Shown piece after piece: positions 36,188 to 46,309 of a stretch of 64,000 nucleotides of DNA (its first letter is position 1; each line of letters opens with the position of its first letter). The position numbers and the translations under genes are program-made. Under the pieces are notes generated by a model. That model was not told where the DNA came from. It did not search any database and was given only the letters and a program-made list of their open reading frames with translations. This DNA is from Fremontodendron californicum (taxonomy: Eukaryota; Streptophyta; Magnoliopsida; Malvales; Malvaceae). The DNA lies in the NCBI GenBank assembly GCA_030761205.1, contig JAULJL010000029.1, positions 1,557,501 through 1,621,500 on the forward strand, written 5' to 3'.

Positions 36188-36259
36188 AAGGCGTTTAAGC
36201 CGTTTCTGGACGTAAAACCAGAGGAAGATGTGAGCCACAATCACAACTACAATAAATGA
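36188..36259 (+). other. 23-codon in-frame extension of ORF2 behind a TAG stop
   Basis: After the TAG (36185-36187) the frame stays open for 23 codons (KAFKPFLDVKPEEDVSHN..) to a TGA at 36257. B has the identical stop and extension (58344 to 58273). Either the ancestral protein was longer or the UAG is sometimes read through. Confidence 0.5.
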
Positions 36260-36550
36260 CTTCTCAGCTTTTGATTTGATTTGCAATAACTTTATTTTGG
36301 TTTAATTTACATGTTGTTCGATTTGTGTAATTATTCTCGTTTTTTTTATTTGTCTTTTACGGTTGATTTTTGCTTCTCTTTTTGATTTTCTTCCTGAAAT
36401 CACGCAAAAATCTTTTGTTAGGTTAACATTTTCTTCTGACAGGTCAGATACACTTTCGGCGACATTATTACTCTTGTCTAATTCACTACTCAGTCCTCAA
36501 TATATTACACCATGTACTCATTCTATTTCAGGCACTCGAAGAAAAAAAAA

Positions 36551-37198
36551 ATGGAAAGTACTTCATCCCAACGCATTAAAAAAATTTGTGTCTTTGGAGG
36601 TGCTTATCCAGGGAAAAATAACATATTCGCTGATGAAGCCATAAGAGTTGGAGTAATACTTGCCCAACAAAAGATCCACTTGATTTATGGAGGCGGTAGT
36701 ACGGGTTTAATGGGAGCAGTCGCTACAGCAGCACACGCCGGAGGAAGTCCAGTTCTAGGAATCGTGCCAAAACTATTCACAAGTTTTTGTGGACCTACCG
36801 TGGGTAAGGAAATACAAGTCTGGAGTGTCCCTGAACGGATAACAATCATGTACCATTCTGCCGATGCATTCATTGCTTTACCAGGAGGTCTGGGTACATT
36901 GGAAGAAATAGCTTGCGTGGCTTCTTGGTCATCTTTGGTCACAAATAAGAAACCCATTGGTTTGCTTAATATTAATGGTTATTTTAGTAATTTGCTTTCA
37001 TATTTAGATAATGCTGTGCATAATGGATTCATGTTTTCAGAGGCATGGAGAAACATAATTTCTGCTACAACCATTGAAGATTTACTCAAAAAGCTCCAAG
37101 CTTATGAGTGTTTATCTGCTACGGTTGTTTCGCAAACGCTCGGAAAAAGAAAAAGAGATATGGACGAGCAAGGAGTGGATTGCACTTTGTCTTTGTGA
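36551..37198 (+). CDS. LOG-like: LOG-family cytokinin riboside 5'-monophosphate phosphoribohydrolase-like protein
   Basis: 215 codons from ATG 36551. An upstream ATG at 36512 adds 13 codons but precedes the acceptor-like site, so the internal start fits better. LOG enzymes release active cytokinin bases from their riboside monophosphates. Conserved features: KKICVFGG near residue 10 (the usual CVFCGS has changed), IYGGGSTGLMG (45-55), Arg96, and the signature PGGLGTLEE (111-119) with its catalytic-region Glu. KPIGLLNINGYFSNLLSYLD (134-153) also fits LOG. The Lys that normally follows the Arg in the family motif is Ile97, so activity is uncertain. The C-terminus has a KRKRD cluster. Length is normal for LOG. 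There are no introns, whereas plant LOG genes have several, which points to a captured cDNA. It is not the housekeeping LOG, being clearly divergent. Confidence 0.9.
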   Translation: MESTSSQRIKKICVFGGAYPGKNNIFADEAIRVGVILAQQKIHLIYGGGSTGLMGAVATAAHAGGSPVLGIVPKLFTSFCGPTVGKEIQVWSVPERITIMYHSADAFIALPGGLGTLEEIACVASWSSLVTNKKPIGLLNINGYFSNLLSYLDNAVHNGFMFSEAWRNIISATTIEDLLKKLQAYECLSATVVSQTLGKRKRDMDEQGVDCTLSL

Positions 37199-37290
37199 CA
37201 TTATCTAACATTTTGCTTGTTGTGTCTCAGTTATAATAAGTGGTTAGCAACCTCTGCAGGTAATATCTCCTAAATTCTACCTTTAAAATT

Positions 37291-37310
37291 TGACATTGGG
37301 GACAATGTCA
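37291..37310 (+). other. Perfect stem-loop with GGGA loop
   Basis: TGACATTG GGGA CAATGTCA. It is part of a 33-bp segment (AAAATT..ATTTT) that is absent from B at the same position (near 57268), where the flanks CTACCTTT and AGTAGGGGG are joined directly. Confidence 0.8.
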
Positions 37311-37600
37311 TATTTTAGTAGGGGGTAAGGGACATATTTTGCTAATAAAAAAAAAATAGTTTGTTATGTTTTAAGCAATTTAGAAGTATTCATTCTGAAC
37401 AAGGTCTGAGTAAGGGAGACTTGAGACACACCTTGTCAGTTTGATTTTAATCTTTTTATGTTTACTTGTTAATTTTTGTTTAGTATTTTAAGATTATTCA
37501 GGTTGCATGAGTTTGTTTTGTTTTGAGTCTTAGCTTTTCCTATTCTTATGTTATTAGTTCTTTTCTCTTACACATGATTCTTTCATTTGAGTTAATAGAC

Positions 37601-37620
37601 TTACATTGAGGACAATGTAA
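37601..37620 (+). other. Perfect stem-loop with AGGA loop
   Basis: TTACATTG AGGA CAATGTAA, followed by GAATTAGGTGTGGGGGG. It is conserved in B (56955-56974, complement). A degenerate third copy is at 35387-35406. Confidence 0.8.
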
Positions 37621-39172
37621 GAATTAGGTGTGGGGGGAATGATTTAGGATTTCTTTTATTTTGTCTACTATTTTTTTTTATGAGTCTTTATTATTATTAT
37701 TATTATTATTATTTTGAGTTTTAGTTCCTTTTTAATACAATGATGAGATATGAATTGCATAAGTCTAAAACAGATTTATTAGTGAGAAGATTTTCATGAG
37801 AATTGAGCTTGATGTCAACCTTTTTATGAGCCAATGTTAATATGATATGTTGATTGAGAAAGAAGCATGTTTAGACTTAATCTGACTTGTATAATCATCC
37901 TTGTGAGTTTTTGAGCCTATAATGATTGATGCATTATACAAATCAATCTAATTTCTTTCTTGAGTGCTCTTATGATTACATGATTCTCTAGAACTTGCTT
38001 TAAACCGTTTGAGACTATATTGATACATGTGACAACATGAATATGATAGAGGCATTAGGATTATAACCAGAGCCAAACAGCCATCCATTATTAATGTTCC
38101 AAGAGAACACACCCTTAGTGAACCAATTTGAGCCTACATTGAATAAGCTATCTCTTTGGTAACCATAACTTGTCCCTAACCTAAATATACTTATATCCTT
38201 ACCCTTGTTCTAAAGATGGATTATATATTTTGAGACATATTGCAAAAAAACAAGGGATATTTTTAGATGAAAATGTGGGTTAGAAACAAGAAATAAGTGT
38301 GGGGGAAAAGAAAAGAAAAGTCAAGAGAAAAAAGAAATGGAATACTGGCAAATACATTCCTATGTAAAAAATATGAATCATCTCTTGAATTTGTGGAAAA
38401 AGAAAAAGATGTTACAAAGTTGTTTAGAATGAAGAAAAGGCCCAACATGAATATTCGGCCTAGGTGACTATGTACTTGTAAAGAGTTTTGAGAAGTTTCT
38501 TTGTATGATCTTATTATGTCTCTAAACTTTATGAACTCTTTGGAGCCTTTGTGATATCTTTATCCTTTTGTTATTCAACCACATTACAAACCCCTTGGCC
38601 CCATTACATCCTTGATTAAAGACCTCTTGATTCATGAAGTTGTATGATCTAAATAGTGGAGAATAGGTGGACAAGCAAGAATATGGTAGAACTGTTTTCA
38701 TGAGATTGATTGAGTGTAAACACTTCACCACTACTTTAAAGAGTGAAAATCATGAGGGTATCCCATGTGAGAAGTTGAGATTAAATTTGAACATGCACTA
38801 TTTTGATTGAGATATGTTATGTTAATATTGGCTTAACGAAAACAATTTACATTCAAGCATGATTTTTTGTGAAATTCTTTAAGCTATTGATTAGTTTATA
38901 AGACTTGTTCAAAGATTGTCTGTAATTTGTATTGAAAGGATTAGGAATAAATATTTTTAGTATATGTAGTTTATTTATATTTTAGTTTTTCAATGTTTGT
39001 GGGTATCGTTCTAGTAAACCCTCACGAGACTAAACTCGTCCACTAGGGACACCTAGGGGTTTAAAGGCTTGTGTCACATGCTAAGTGCCACCGTGATTTC
39101 CTACGAAAGTGGATTAGATTAGATTTTCTTATTTTATTTTTATTGAGTCGTTGCTAGGGACTAGCAACAATC

Positions 39173-39186
39173 TAAGTGTGGGGGTG
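39173..39186 (+). promoter_or_regulatory. Polypurine tract of element A
   Basis: AAGTGTGGGGGTG immediately before the 3' LTR start TGATAACTCG. B has TAAGTGTGGAGGTG at the equivalent place. Confidence 0.75.
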
Positions 39187-41041
39187 TGATAACTCGTATA
39201 ATTATATAGTTTTTAGTTATGTTTTATTATTGTTTTGTGTCAAATACGAGTTATTATTGTTTAGTCTAATTGTGTTTATGATCTTTATGTATTTTGGTGT
39301 TTTTCACAAGTTTCTTTGAGTGATTTCAGATTACTAGAATTAAGGGTAAATCCAGTTCAGTTCCAGTTCCGACATCTTTTGCCATATCAGCTATATCTCG
39401 AGTTTCACTGAAGCAATAAGGCTGCAATTTGTAGCCGTGCAAAGCTAAGAGGCATATTTATCTTTTTCATGTTTTACACTTCTTGAAACGGAGTCGTTTT
39501 CCCTAGCGAAATCGACCATGAAGTTGGCTGATGTGCAATGACGTCTGTGCTGACCTGTTTTCGTATTTTGCCCATATCTTCTTATCCACATCAGCAAATG
39601 AGCTGATTCCAACGGCTATGGATCAGTAACTGATAGGGTAACATTTTTCTAGAAGACCATGTGATCAGATAAGGCCTGTAAAATTGACAAAATCGACCAT
39701 CAAGTTGGCTGATCAAAATCGTCATGTATGACGAAAATTGTTAGAAAATGCACCCACCTATTATACCTACCTTTGAAATTTGTAAAGCTTGTCTCTTGTC
39801 ATTTAGCCCTCCAAAATGTGTATAAATAGAGGGCCTTGGATGATTGTAAGGGATCATATTGTACATAGGTAGGATATTAGCCATTTTAATAAAATTCTCT
39901 AAGTTTTCTTCTTCTTTCTTTTCTCTAGTTTTCTTTCTTTTCTCTAGTTTTCTTTTTCTTTAGAGAGAGCAAGAGGTTGGATAATTAATATTCTTCCTCT
40001 TCTTCTTTCTTTATTTTATTTTCTTCTTAGATTTTCTTTAATTTTATGTTTATGTTTACAATGTCTATGCTAGGCTAAACTTCTATTTGGTTAAGGGTGA
40101 TTTCAAAGCCCTAGACATGTTTTATAATTGATTTTCAGATTCTATCTATCATTAATTTTCTATCAAAGTTGCTTATGTTCTTCTACAAGAATTGTTCATG
40201 ATGTTGTCTTGATTTGTTTAGGTGTACAACTAGATAGATCTTGATAATTATCTATTGCTAGTTTAGGAGTCTTGATCCGTGTAATTGTCTTGATTTCCTA
40301 TTCATAAGTGGCAATTTGTGATTAATGATTATGGTCAAGTTTTCAATAATTGCAAAGTGGAACATAACCTAAGTTGAACAATCCGAGCTTATGTGTTTGT
40401 TGCTTAGATCAACCTATCTTTCTCATCATAAAGCTGCCATTAAATTGAACTTAGAGAGCTTATTCTAGGTTGTTTGATGGTTAGAGATTAAATAGAGAGC
40501 TTGTTCTATTTAACAACAAACTAAGGAAAGATTGGGATAACAGAGCTTGTTGTTATCTACGGTTGTTAACTTTGATAGTTGGTTAATGTTGATAGATATG
40601 AAATTGATTCTTAATGATGTCTAGTGGTGGAGAATGAAACCTTAACCATATTTTTCATATTTGATTCGTCTTACTTACTTGTTTTCTTACTTTTCTCGTT
40701 TGCTTATTTTTAAGACTATATTTATTTTTATTGGCTGGTTATACCGCCTAATTTGTATATTAACTTTGTTTTATTTTTATTGGCTGGTTATACCGCCTAA
40801 TTTAGTATATATATTTTTATTGGCTGGTTATACCGCCTTGCATCTGATTCTTATTATTTACTTTAGTTTAAATCTGGCTTCAAAAACCCCTTTTCTTTTA
40901 TTGTTCTTGAATTTAAGTTTTAAACTATTAACTTATAAACTAAAACCCAATCCCTGAGGACTCGACCCTTGCTAACTACTATACTTACAATTTATCTTTT
41001 TAGTGCAAGGTTAAATAAGATACACTCTTTTGGGTGCATCA
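39187..41041 (+). repeat. Element A 3' LTR, 1855 bp
   Basis: Same length as the 5' LTR. By eye about nine substitutions differ, for example TGACGTC instead of TGACATC near 39541 and GGCCTTGG instead of GGTCTTGG near 39833. TATA box at 39821-39829. Confidence 0.95.
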
Positions 41042-41046
41042 CCATG
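41042..41046. repeat. Right target-site duplication of element A (CCATG)
   Basis: Identical to 32233-32237. Removing A and one copy rejoins the E2 leader repeat. Confidence 0.95.
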
Positions 41047-41594
41047 CATGTTAGGACTGTAATATGATGTCAAAATGATACATGTAAAGAAAAATGAATT
41101 AACACAAAGGTAAATGCAAAGAATGACCAATGATTACACGAAATTTATGGGACCTAAATCTTGAATATTCAAAAATCTCATTATGCAAGATTTGCCTCCA
41201 AATTTAATCTATGATTTTTTTGAAACATGTTTTCTCTATGAAAAACCAAACATATTATTCTCGAAAGAATTTTGGAGTTGTTGATCCTACTATGGTACAA
41301 TATGCAAATGTTCATGTAACACTACCGGTTTATGAAATCATCAAATGAGATTATTACCAACTGTTTATTGCAAAGAATGAGATCAAAAATACAACCATGA
41401 ATGTACATGCTCTATTCACACATGCATGAAATGTGCAAAATGCAAAAATGTTTGAAAAAAAATGTTTTGATATTTTCAATTTCAAAAAGTTGATGAAAAT
41501 TTGCCCCAACAGTATCCAACCATTTAGGCATCACAAAGCCTTTGGGGTGGATTATCATATTTATTACGGGCGATGTACGTTTATCATTGCCCGA
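41047..41594 (-). other. E2 leader, non-coding
   Basis: Continuation of the leader repeat interrupted by A, then a block (about 41500-41595, CAACCATTTAGGCATCACAA region) nearly identical to 45477-45565 of E4, which confirms that it is internal leader sequence of this Ogre family. Confidence 0.65.
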
Positions 41595-43267
41595 TCTACA
41601 ATCATAATTATGACATCATCCCCCTCCAACCATTGGTCCATGTGTTGCAAATTCAAAGGCTTGATCACAAAAATAACTACCTTCCTCTCCTCCTTGGCCC
41701 TTAGATGAAATGGCTCAGAAAAATTAATCTCCATCATGGGCTTGGCTGATTGCCCTCTTAAAATCCAGCCCAATTCCATTGCAAGAAAAGCACTTTTCGA
41801 TTTCTTGGGTAAAATGACCTTTTTGACCCCCGAACCTAAATAAATAGAAAACCAACTCCAAATTCAAATTTTAATTTTTCAAATCTTCCAAAATAAAAAT
41901 AAAAAATTGAATTCTGGAAGTTTTCAACAAAAAAAATGAGTTCATTTGCTATTTTTTTTATTTTTCTTCCAAAAATGCCCTTTTATGTACCCGAACTTTT
42001 ACCATTTCTTAAACGAGCTCCGAATCCATATTTTTATTCACCTATATCTTTCAAATAATTTAAGAATGAGATCTATAAATTTTCAAAATTTTTGGAACTC
42101 GTTTGCTATTTTTTCGTGATTTATCCTTTTCAATTTTTACATAATGGGCCCGGGATTTGGCCATTTTGCAAACGAACTCCAAATCCAAATTTTATTTCGC
42201 CAATATCTTCCAAATAATTTAAGAATGAGATCTACAAATTTTCAGAATTTTTGGAACTCGTTTGCTATTTTTTCGGGATTTATCTTCTTGAATTTCTGCA
42301 TAGTGGATTTGGGATTTGGGCATTTTGCAAATGAACTCCGAATCAAGATTTTCTTTCGCCAATCTCTCTGAAATGATTCAAGAATGAGATCTGGAAATTT
42401 TGGTAATTTTTGGAGCTCATTTGGTATTTTTTCCAAATTTTCCAATTTTGCCATTTTGCCTCCAAAGCCCGGTTTTGCTCAAAACAAGTCCGATTTTCAG
42501 ATTTTCTTTTCCAGGGCCTTTTTCATATATTGAATTGGAGTTGGTCCAAAAACGCCCAATTTTTACGATCAGATTCCCCTCTGATTTGATTTTTCCTTTT
42601 TTTTACTATCAGGAATTTCCTCATTTTTCTGTTTTTCCTCCAATTGGCTCTTTTCTCGAATTTTATTCAAACTGAGCCTTGAGCTATCCTTGTTTACTCA
42701 CTCCTCATCAATTAGGGGCTTTAGTTTTACCGAATCGAGTCATTTCTGCAATTTTTCCAATTTCACCAAAATCCACCAAAAACCCTAATTCTCGATTTTC
42801 TTTCGAATTGACTTTTCTTTAAGTTTTTCTTCCAAGTAGCTTCTCCATTACCCGTACTCAGTGCTTTTCTTTCATTTGGAACCTTCAATTTCGACCAATT
42901 TGATCGTTTAAGCACTTTTCTCCAAATTTTCCGAACTAGGGTTTCCTTTCTACTAAATCTCCGTAACCCAACTTCCGAACTCCATATCTTTCAATGTAGA
43001 CTTCAGATTATCAAAATTCTTTCACCATTTTTCAATTGAACTTTAAATCTTGATTTTGAAAATGTGTTGACTTTTTTAGTAGTTGACTTTTCAAGGTTGA
43101 CTTTTCCGAGATTGACTTTTTCAAGATTGACTTTTTATGTCTGCTTTCTTAAACTAAGTCACAGAGCACCACCTGCAAGATGAGAAAAGCCTTTTTGCAT
43201 TCTGAAACATCAATTTAGAAAGAAAATATACCTGATTTGGTGGTCCAAACAAAATTAGGTTTCTACA
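41595..43267 (-). repeat. E2 5' LTR, truncated
   Basis: On the minus strand it starts TGTAGAAACC at 43267 and runs leftward through the W-box cluster and 160-bp repeats to about 41595, where the LTR is joined directly to leader sequence. The distal part of the LTR and the PBS are deleted. Confidence 0.8.
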
Positions 43268-43272
43268 ATAAT
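43268..43272. repeat. Right target-site duplication of E2 (ATAAT)
   Basis: Matches 17038-17042. Confidence 0.85.
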
Positions 43273-43515
43273 ATTTGAATCAAACAAATATTTTTTTTTA
43301 CTGAACATGGCAATGAAACCAAGCTGCCTACGTACTCTCGAGTTTGAAGGATCAAGTCATAACGTAGTTCATCAATTTTTTTCCCTAACTTTTGCCTAAG
43401 TTGTCCTATAAAGGATTTTCAACCTAACGAGCTTTTTTTTTTAATGTGCAGTTTAAGCTCGTGCTTAGGAGCAACATACAACAGTTTTAGCTCTTGCTTA
43501 GGAGCAATACCTTCT
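43273..43515 (-). other. Element C region after pol
   Basis: Non-coding. It contains on the minus strand GAACTACGTTATGACTTGAT and GTACGTAGGCAGCTTGG, a block commonly seen downstream of pol in plant Tat elements (recalled). T-runs are near 43290 and 43433. Confidence 0.5.
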
Positions 43516-44597
43516 TTAAGCATAGTAACGCTTCAAGAACTTGCCATTAATCGGTCTAACATTAACACCATCTTGATCGATGATCTTGTATGCACCGTTG
43601 GTATAAACTTCTCGAACAACGTATGGTCCATCCCATTTTGAAAGGAACTTGTTGCCAATATGATGTGAAGTATTTATGGGTCTTCTCACAGCAAGGACTA
43701 AGTCTCCAACTTGGAAAGATCGCAGCTTGACTTTCTTGTTAAAAGCTTTGGATAGTCGAGCTTGATAGCACTCCAAGCGTTGTTGTGCTTCCAACCTTTT
43801 CTCATACAGGGCTTCTAGTTCTTCCAAACGTAAGCGTACATTGTCTTCACTAAAAAGATCTTCTTGGATTGCAATCCTCAATGAAGAAATTTGTCGCTCA
43901 AGTGGTAGAACAGCTTATACACCATAAACAAGTGCATATGGAGTGGCTTGAGTTGGTGTGCGATATGTAATTTGATAAGCCCACAGAGCTTCTCCAATCC
44001 TTTCATGCCAATCTTTTTTTGAATGGTTAACAACTTTCTTCAGAAGATTGCACAAAGTCTTATTAAAAGCTTCTGCTAATCCGTTTGCTGGAGCATGGTA
44101 CATTGAAGACTTGTACTGCTTGAAGTCAAACTGTGCACTTAATTTGCTCATGTCAAATTGCTTTTCATTATCAGTTATGATGTAACGAGGTACACCATAC
44201 CAATAAATGATGTTTGTCCTGATGAAGGTCGCAACGGTTTCTTACTTCACTTCCTTGTAAGGTGCCACTTCTGCCCACTTTGAAAAGTAGTTTGTAGCAG
44301 CAAGTATATAAATATACCTCAGTGAAATCTTAGGTAATGGTCCTACCAAATCAAGTCCCCAAGCATCAAAATGACAAGATGTGACTGTTGGATGTAATGG
44401 CTCAAGAGGTTGATGGATGAAGTTAGCATGAAACTAACAAGCTTGACATTTCTTGGAGTAGTCCATGATATCCTTTATCATTGTTGGCCAATAGTATCCC
44501 ATTCTTTTAATTTGAAAGTGCAATTTAGCTCCAGACTGATGTGCACCACAAACTCCGAAATGAGCTTCATGTAAGGCAATGGATGCTTAATCTTTTC
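43516..44597 (-). pseudogene. pol: Integrase of element C, broken
   Basis: From right to left: an HHCC-type zinc-binding part (EAHFGVCGAHQSG..YYWPT..CQAC, near 44560-44440), degraded catalytic core, the distal core segment NGLAEAFNKTL with the last acidic residue of the DDE triad (near 44085), and the C-terminal domain with WDGPYVV and INGKFLKRYY ending in a stop at 43516. Stops include YGV-stop at 43915. It cannot be functional. Confidence 0.85.
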
Positions 44598-45389
44598 CTA
44601 AACATCGAAGAAAGACTCATCAAAAAAGCAACGATAAAGCGTGCCTTTAGAGTAAATAAATCGAGGTGCTCGACGCTTCACTTCTGTTTTATGCCTTGGA
44701 TCATTGGGTGGTTTCCCATGCTCTAAATAGTTAATCAATGGTTGTCTCCAATCTTCTTTCTCAACTTTACAAACTGAAACAACATTAGATTCTGTATCGT
44801 TATCTTCAAAATCATCTGGTGGCAAAATCCATCGTTTGCAAAGAGGGACTTTTACTTCCGCACTTGGCATGGCAAGAGCTGATGCTAGATAAGCAAGAGA
44901 ATTTGCTTGCTTGTTCTCTCTTCTTGATACATGCTCCAAGCTTACATTGTCAAACCATTCGAAAATCTTCTTCACATAGTTGACATATGGTAAAAATTCT
45001 GGCTTCTTAACTTCATAAAGAGAAAGAAGTTGGTTGATGACCAATTTGGAATCCCCAAGCACTTTAAGTTGAATGATCTTCATATCCACTGTCATTTCCA
45101 ATCCAATGATCGGAGCTTGGTATTCTACTACATTGTTGGAACAATTTTCAATGAGAGTGAATACATAAGGCAATACATCTTCTTCTGAAGTGACAAAGAC
45201 AACACCTGCTCCAGCTCCATCTTGATAGGTAGTCCCATCGAAAAATAATTTCCATGGCCTAAGAATTTCGATCAAAAGAACGTCTTAATCTGGGAGATCT
45301 TCAGAGAATTCCCAACCATCTGGAATCGGATGGTTTGCAAGAAAATCGTCAAGTGCTTGCCCTTTAACAGCCTTTTGTGGAATATAAAT
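44598..45389 (-). pseudogene. pol: Second (archaeal-type) RNase H of element C
   Basis: The 225-codon open part contains LFFDGTTYQDGAGAGVV with the first Asp, NVVEYQA with Glu, and LGDSKLVINQL with the second Asp; the final catalytic Asp position reads KQANSLA, so Asp has become Asn. The upstream linker (VKGQALDDFLANHPIPDGW) reaches the E4 insertion point. One stop lies at 45282-45284. The second RNase H is diagnostic of the Tat lineage. Confidence 0.85.
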
Positions 45390-46289
45390 TGTCACAACCT
45401 AAAAAATAACATTATTTTATCACAAGACTTTATTTTTCGTTAAGCATGACATTACACATTACAAATTTGCCCCAACAGTATCCAACCATTTAGGCATCAC
45501 AAAGCCTTTGGGGCGGATTATCACATTTATTACGGGCGATGTACGTTCATCATTGCCCGATCTACAACCTTTATTCAGAGTGTAAAATAGGTAACAAAAG
45601 GTTTAGAAATGTCCCTCCATGTGTTCCTATCTTCGGTATATCTATCAAAAATTCAGTAGGGCTTCGCCTATGTTGGCTCTATGGTTCACTATATGTGGGT
45701 GAACAAAGTTCTAAAAGGCCCCAAATTGTTCCTCACTGTCTCCTGTGAAGGCTAGTAAGGCACCCCGATAAAAGCAGGTTCAATTCGTTAGAGTATATTT
45801 TCCTAGCCCATGCGGACTGTTACTCACGAGAGCTTAGGTAATTTATACTCCGGAAGTATTTTGCTAACCCATGCGGATTGTTAATCACGAGAGTGTAGCT
45901 ACTTTACTTGCACTTAAAGGGACGAAACCCGGGTATAGGGCTCATGATATGCAAATGCAAGTGCAATGTGTGTGAGGATGAACAATCAAACCTTTCATCA
46001 ACTATCCAAACCTCTATCCTAAATGCACCAACAAGATATTAAAAACAAGATTAAAAATAGTGTAACGCATTAACCAACAAGAATGCAATAGTAATTTACA
46101 ACATTAAATAACTAGAAAACAAATAAAATGCATGTGAATGAATATGAACATATTTAAAACATTTTATTATTTTCAAAATTCTCTTTTATTTTTAAAAAAA
46201 TGTGGGAATTGAAATTAAATACCGGATAAACCAAGAAAAATCGAGACTTGGATAACGCACGACTAATTCTAGGCCTGACTCTCTAATAT

Positions 46290-46306
46290 CCCCAGCGGAG
46301 TCGCCA
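46290..46306 (-). promoter_or_regulatory. Primer-binding site of E4
   Basis: TGGCGACTCCGCTGGGG on the minus strand, identical to E1. Confidence 0.75.
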
Positions 46307-46309
46307 AGC

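Larger units (their letters stand above)
37199..39172 (+). other. 3' untranslated region of element A
   Basis: Non-coding, collinear with 55391-57349 of B. It holds two stem-loops, each followed by a purine-rich GTAGGGGG or GTGTGGGGGG stretch, at 37291-37310 and 37601-37620, and an (ATT)n run near 37688-37713. No conserved ORF is seen. Confidence 0.7.
32238..41041 (+). mobile_element. Element A: young non-autonomous Athila-type LTR element carrying an ORF2-LOG cassette
   Basis: 8804 bp with LTRs of 1855 bp each, TG..CA ends, CCATG duplications, a TGGCGCCGTTGCCGGGGA primer-binding site, and a purine-rich tract before the 3' LTR. About nine substitutions separate the LTRs by eye, so the insertion is recent. 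The interior holds a C-terminal gag piece, the last 12 codons of an Athila-type pol, a 178-residue Cys4 protein and a LOG-family gene. There is no protease, reverse transcriptase or integrase. It is related to element B in U3 and throughout the cassette, but its LTR 3' half and the gag part differ. Confidence 0.95.
17043..43267 (-). mobile_element. E2: non-autonomous Ogre-like element without pol, containing element A
   Basis: On the minus strand the order is truncated 5' LTR (43267 to 41595), leader (41594 to 41047), element A (an insertion), gag module 1, repeat spacer, gag module 2, long 3' region with a minisatellite, polypurine tract and 3' LTR (24016 to 17043). Five-base duplications ATAAT flank it. 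Protease, reverse transcriptase, RNase H and integrase are absent, and 3' region follows gag directly. Without A it is about 17.4 kb. Because its 5' LTR has lost the PBS-proximal part, it can no longer move. Confidence 0.8.

Noticed and set aside
35719..36240. 173-codon antisense ORF opposite ORF2, also at 58292-58813
   Set aside because: It is a shadow of ORF2. It is conserved in both copies only because the sense gene is, and it resembles no known protein.
36512..36550. Upstream ATG giving a 228-codon LOG (and the 58174 start in B)
   Set aside because: The extra residues do not resemble LOG N-termini, differ between copies and overlap a splice-acceptor-like tract.
36685..36957. 90-codon antisense ORF inside LOG, also at 57591-57863
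   Set aside because: Shadow of the LOG gene on the other strand.
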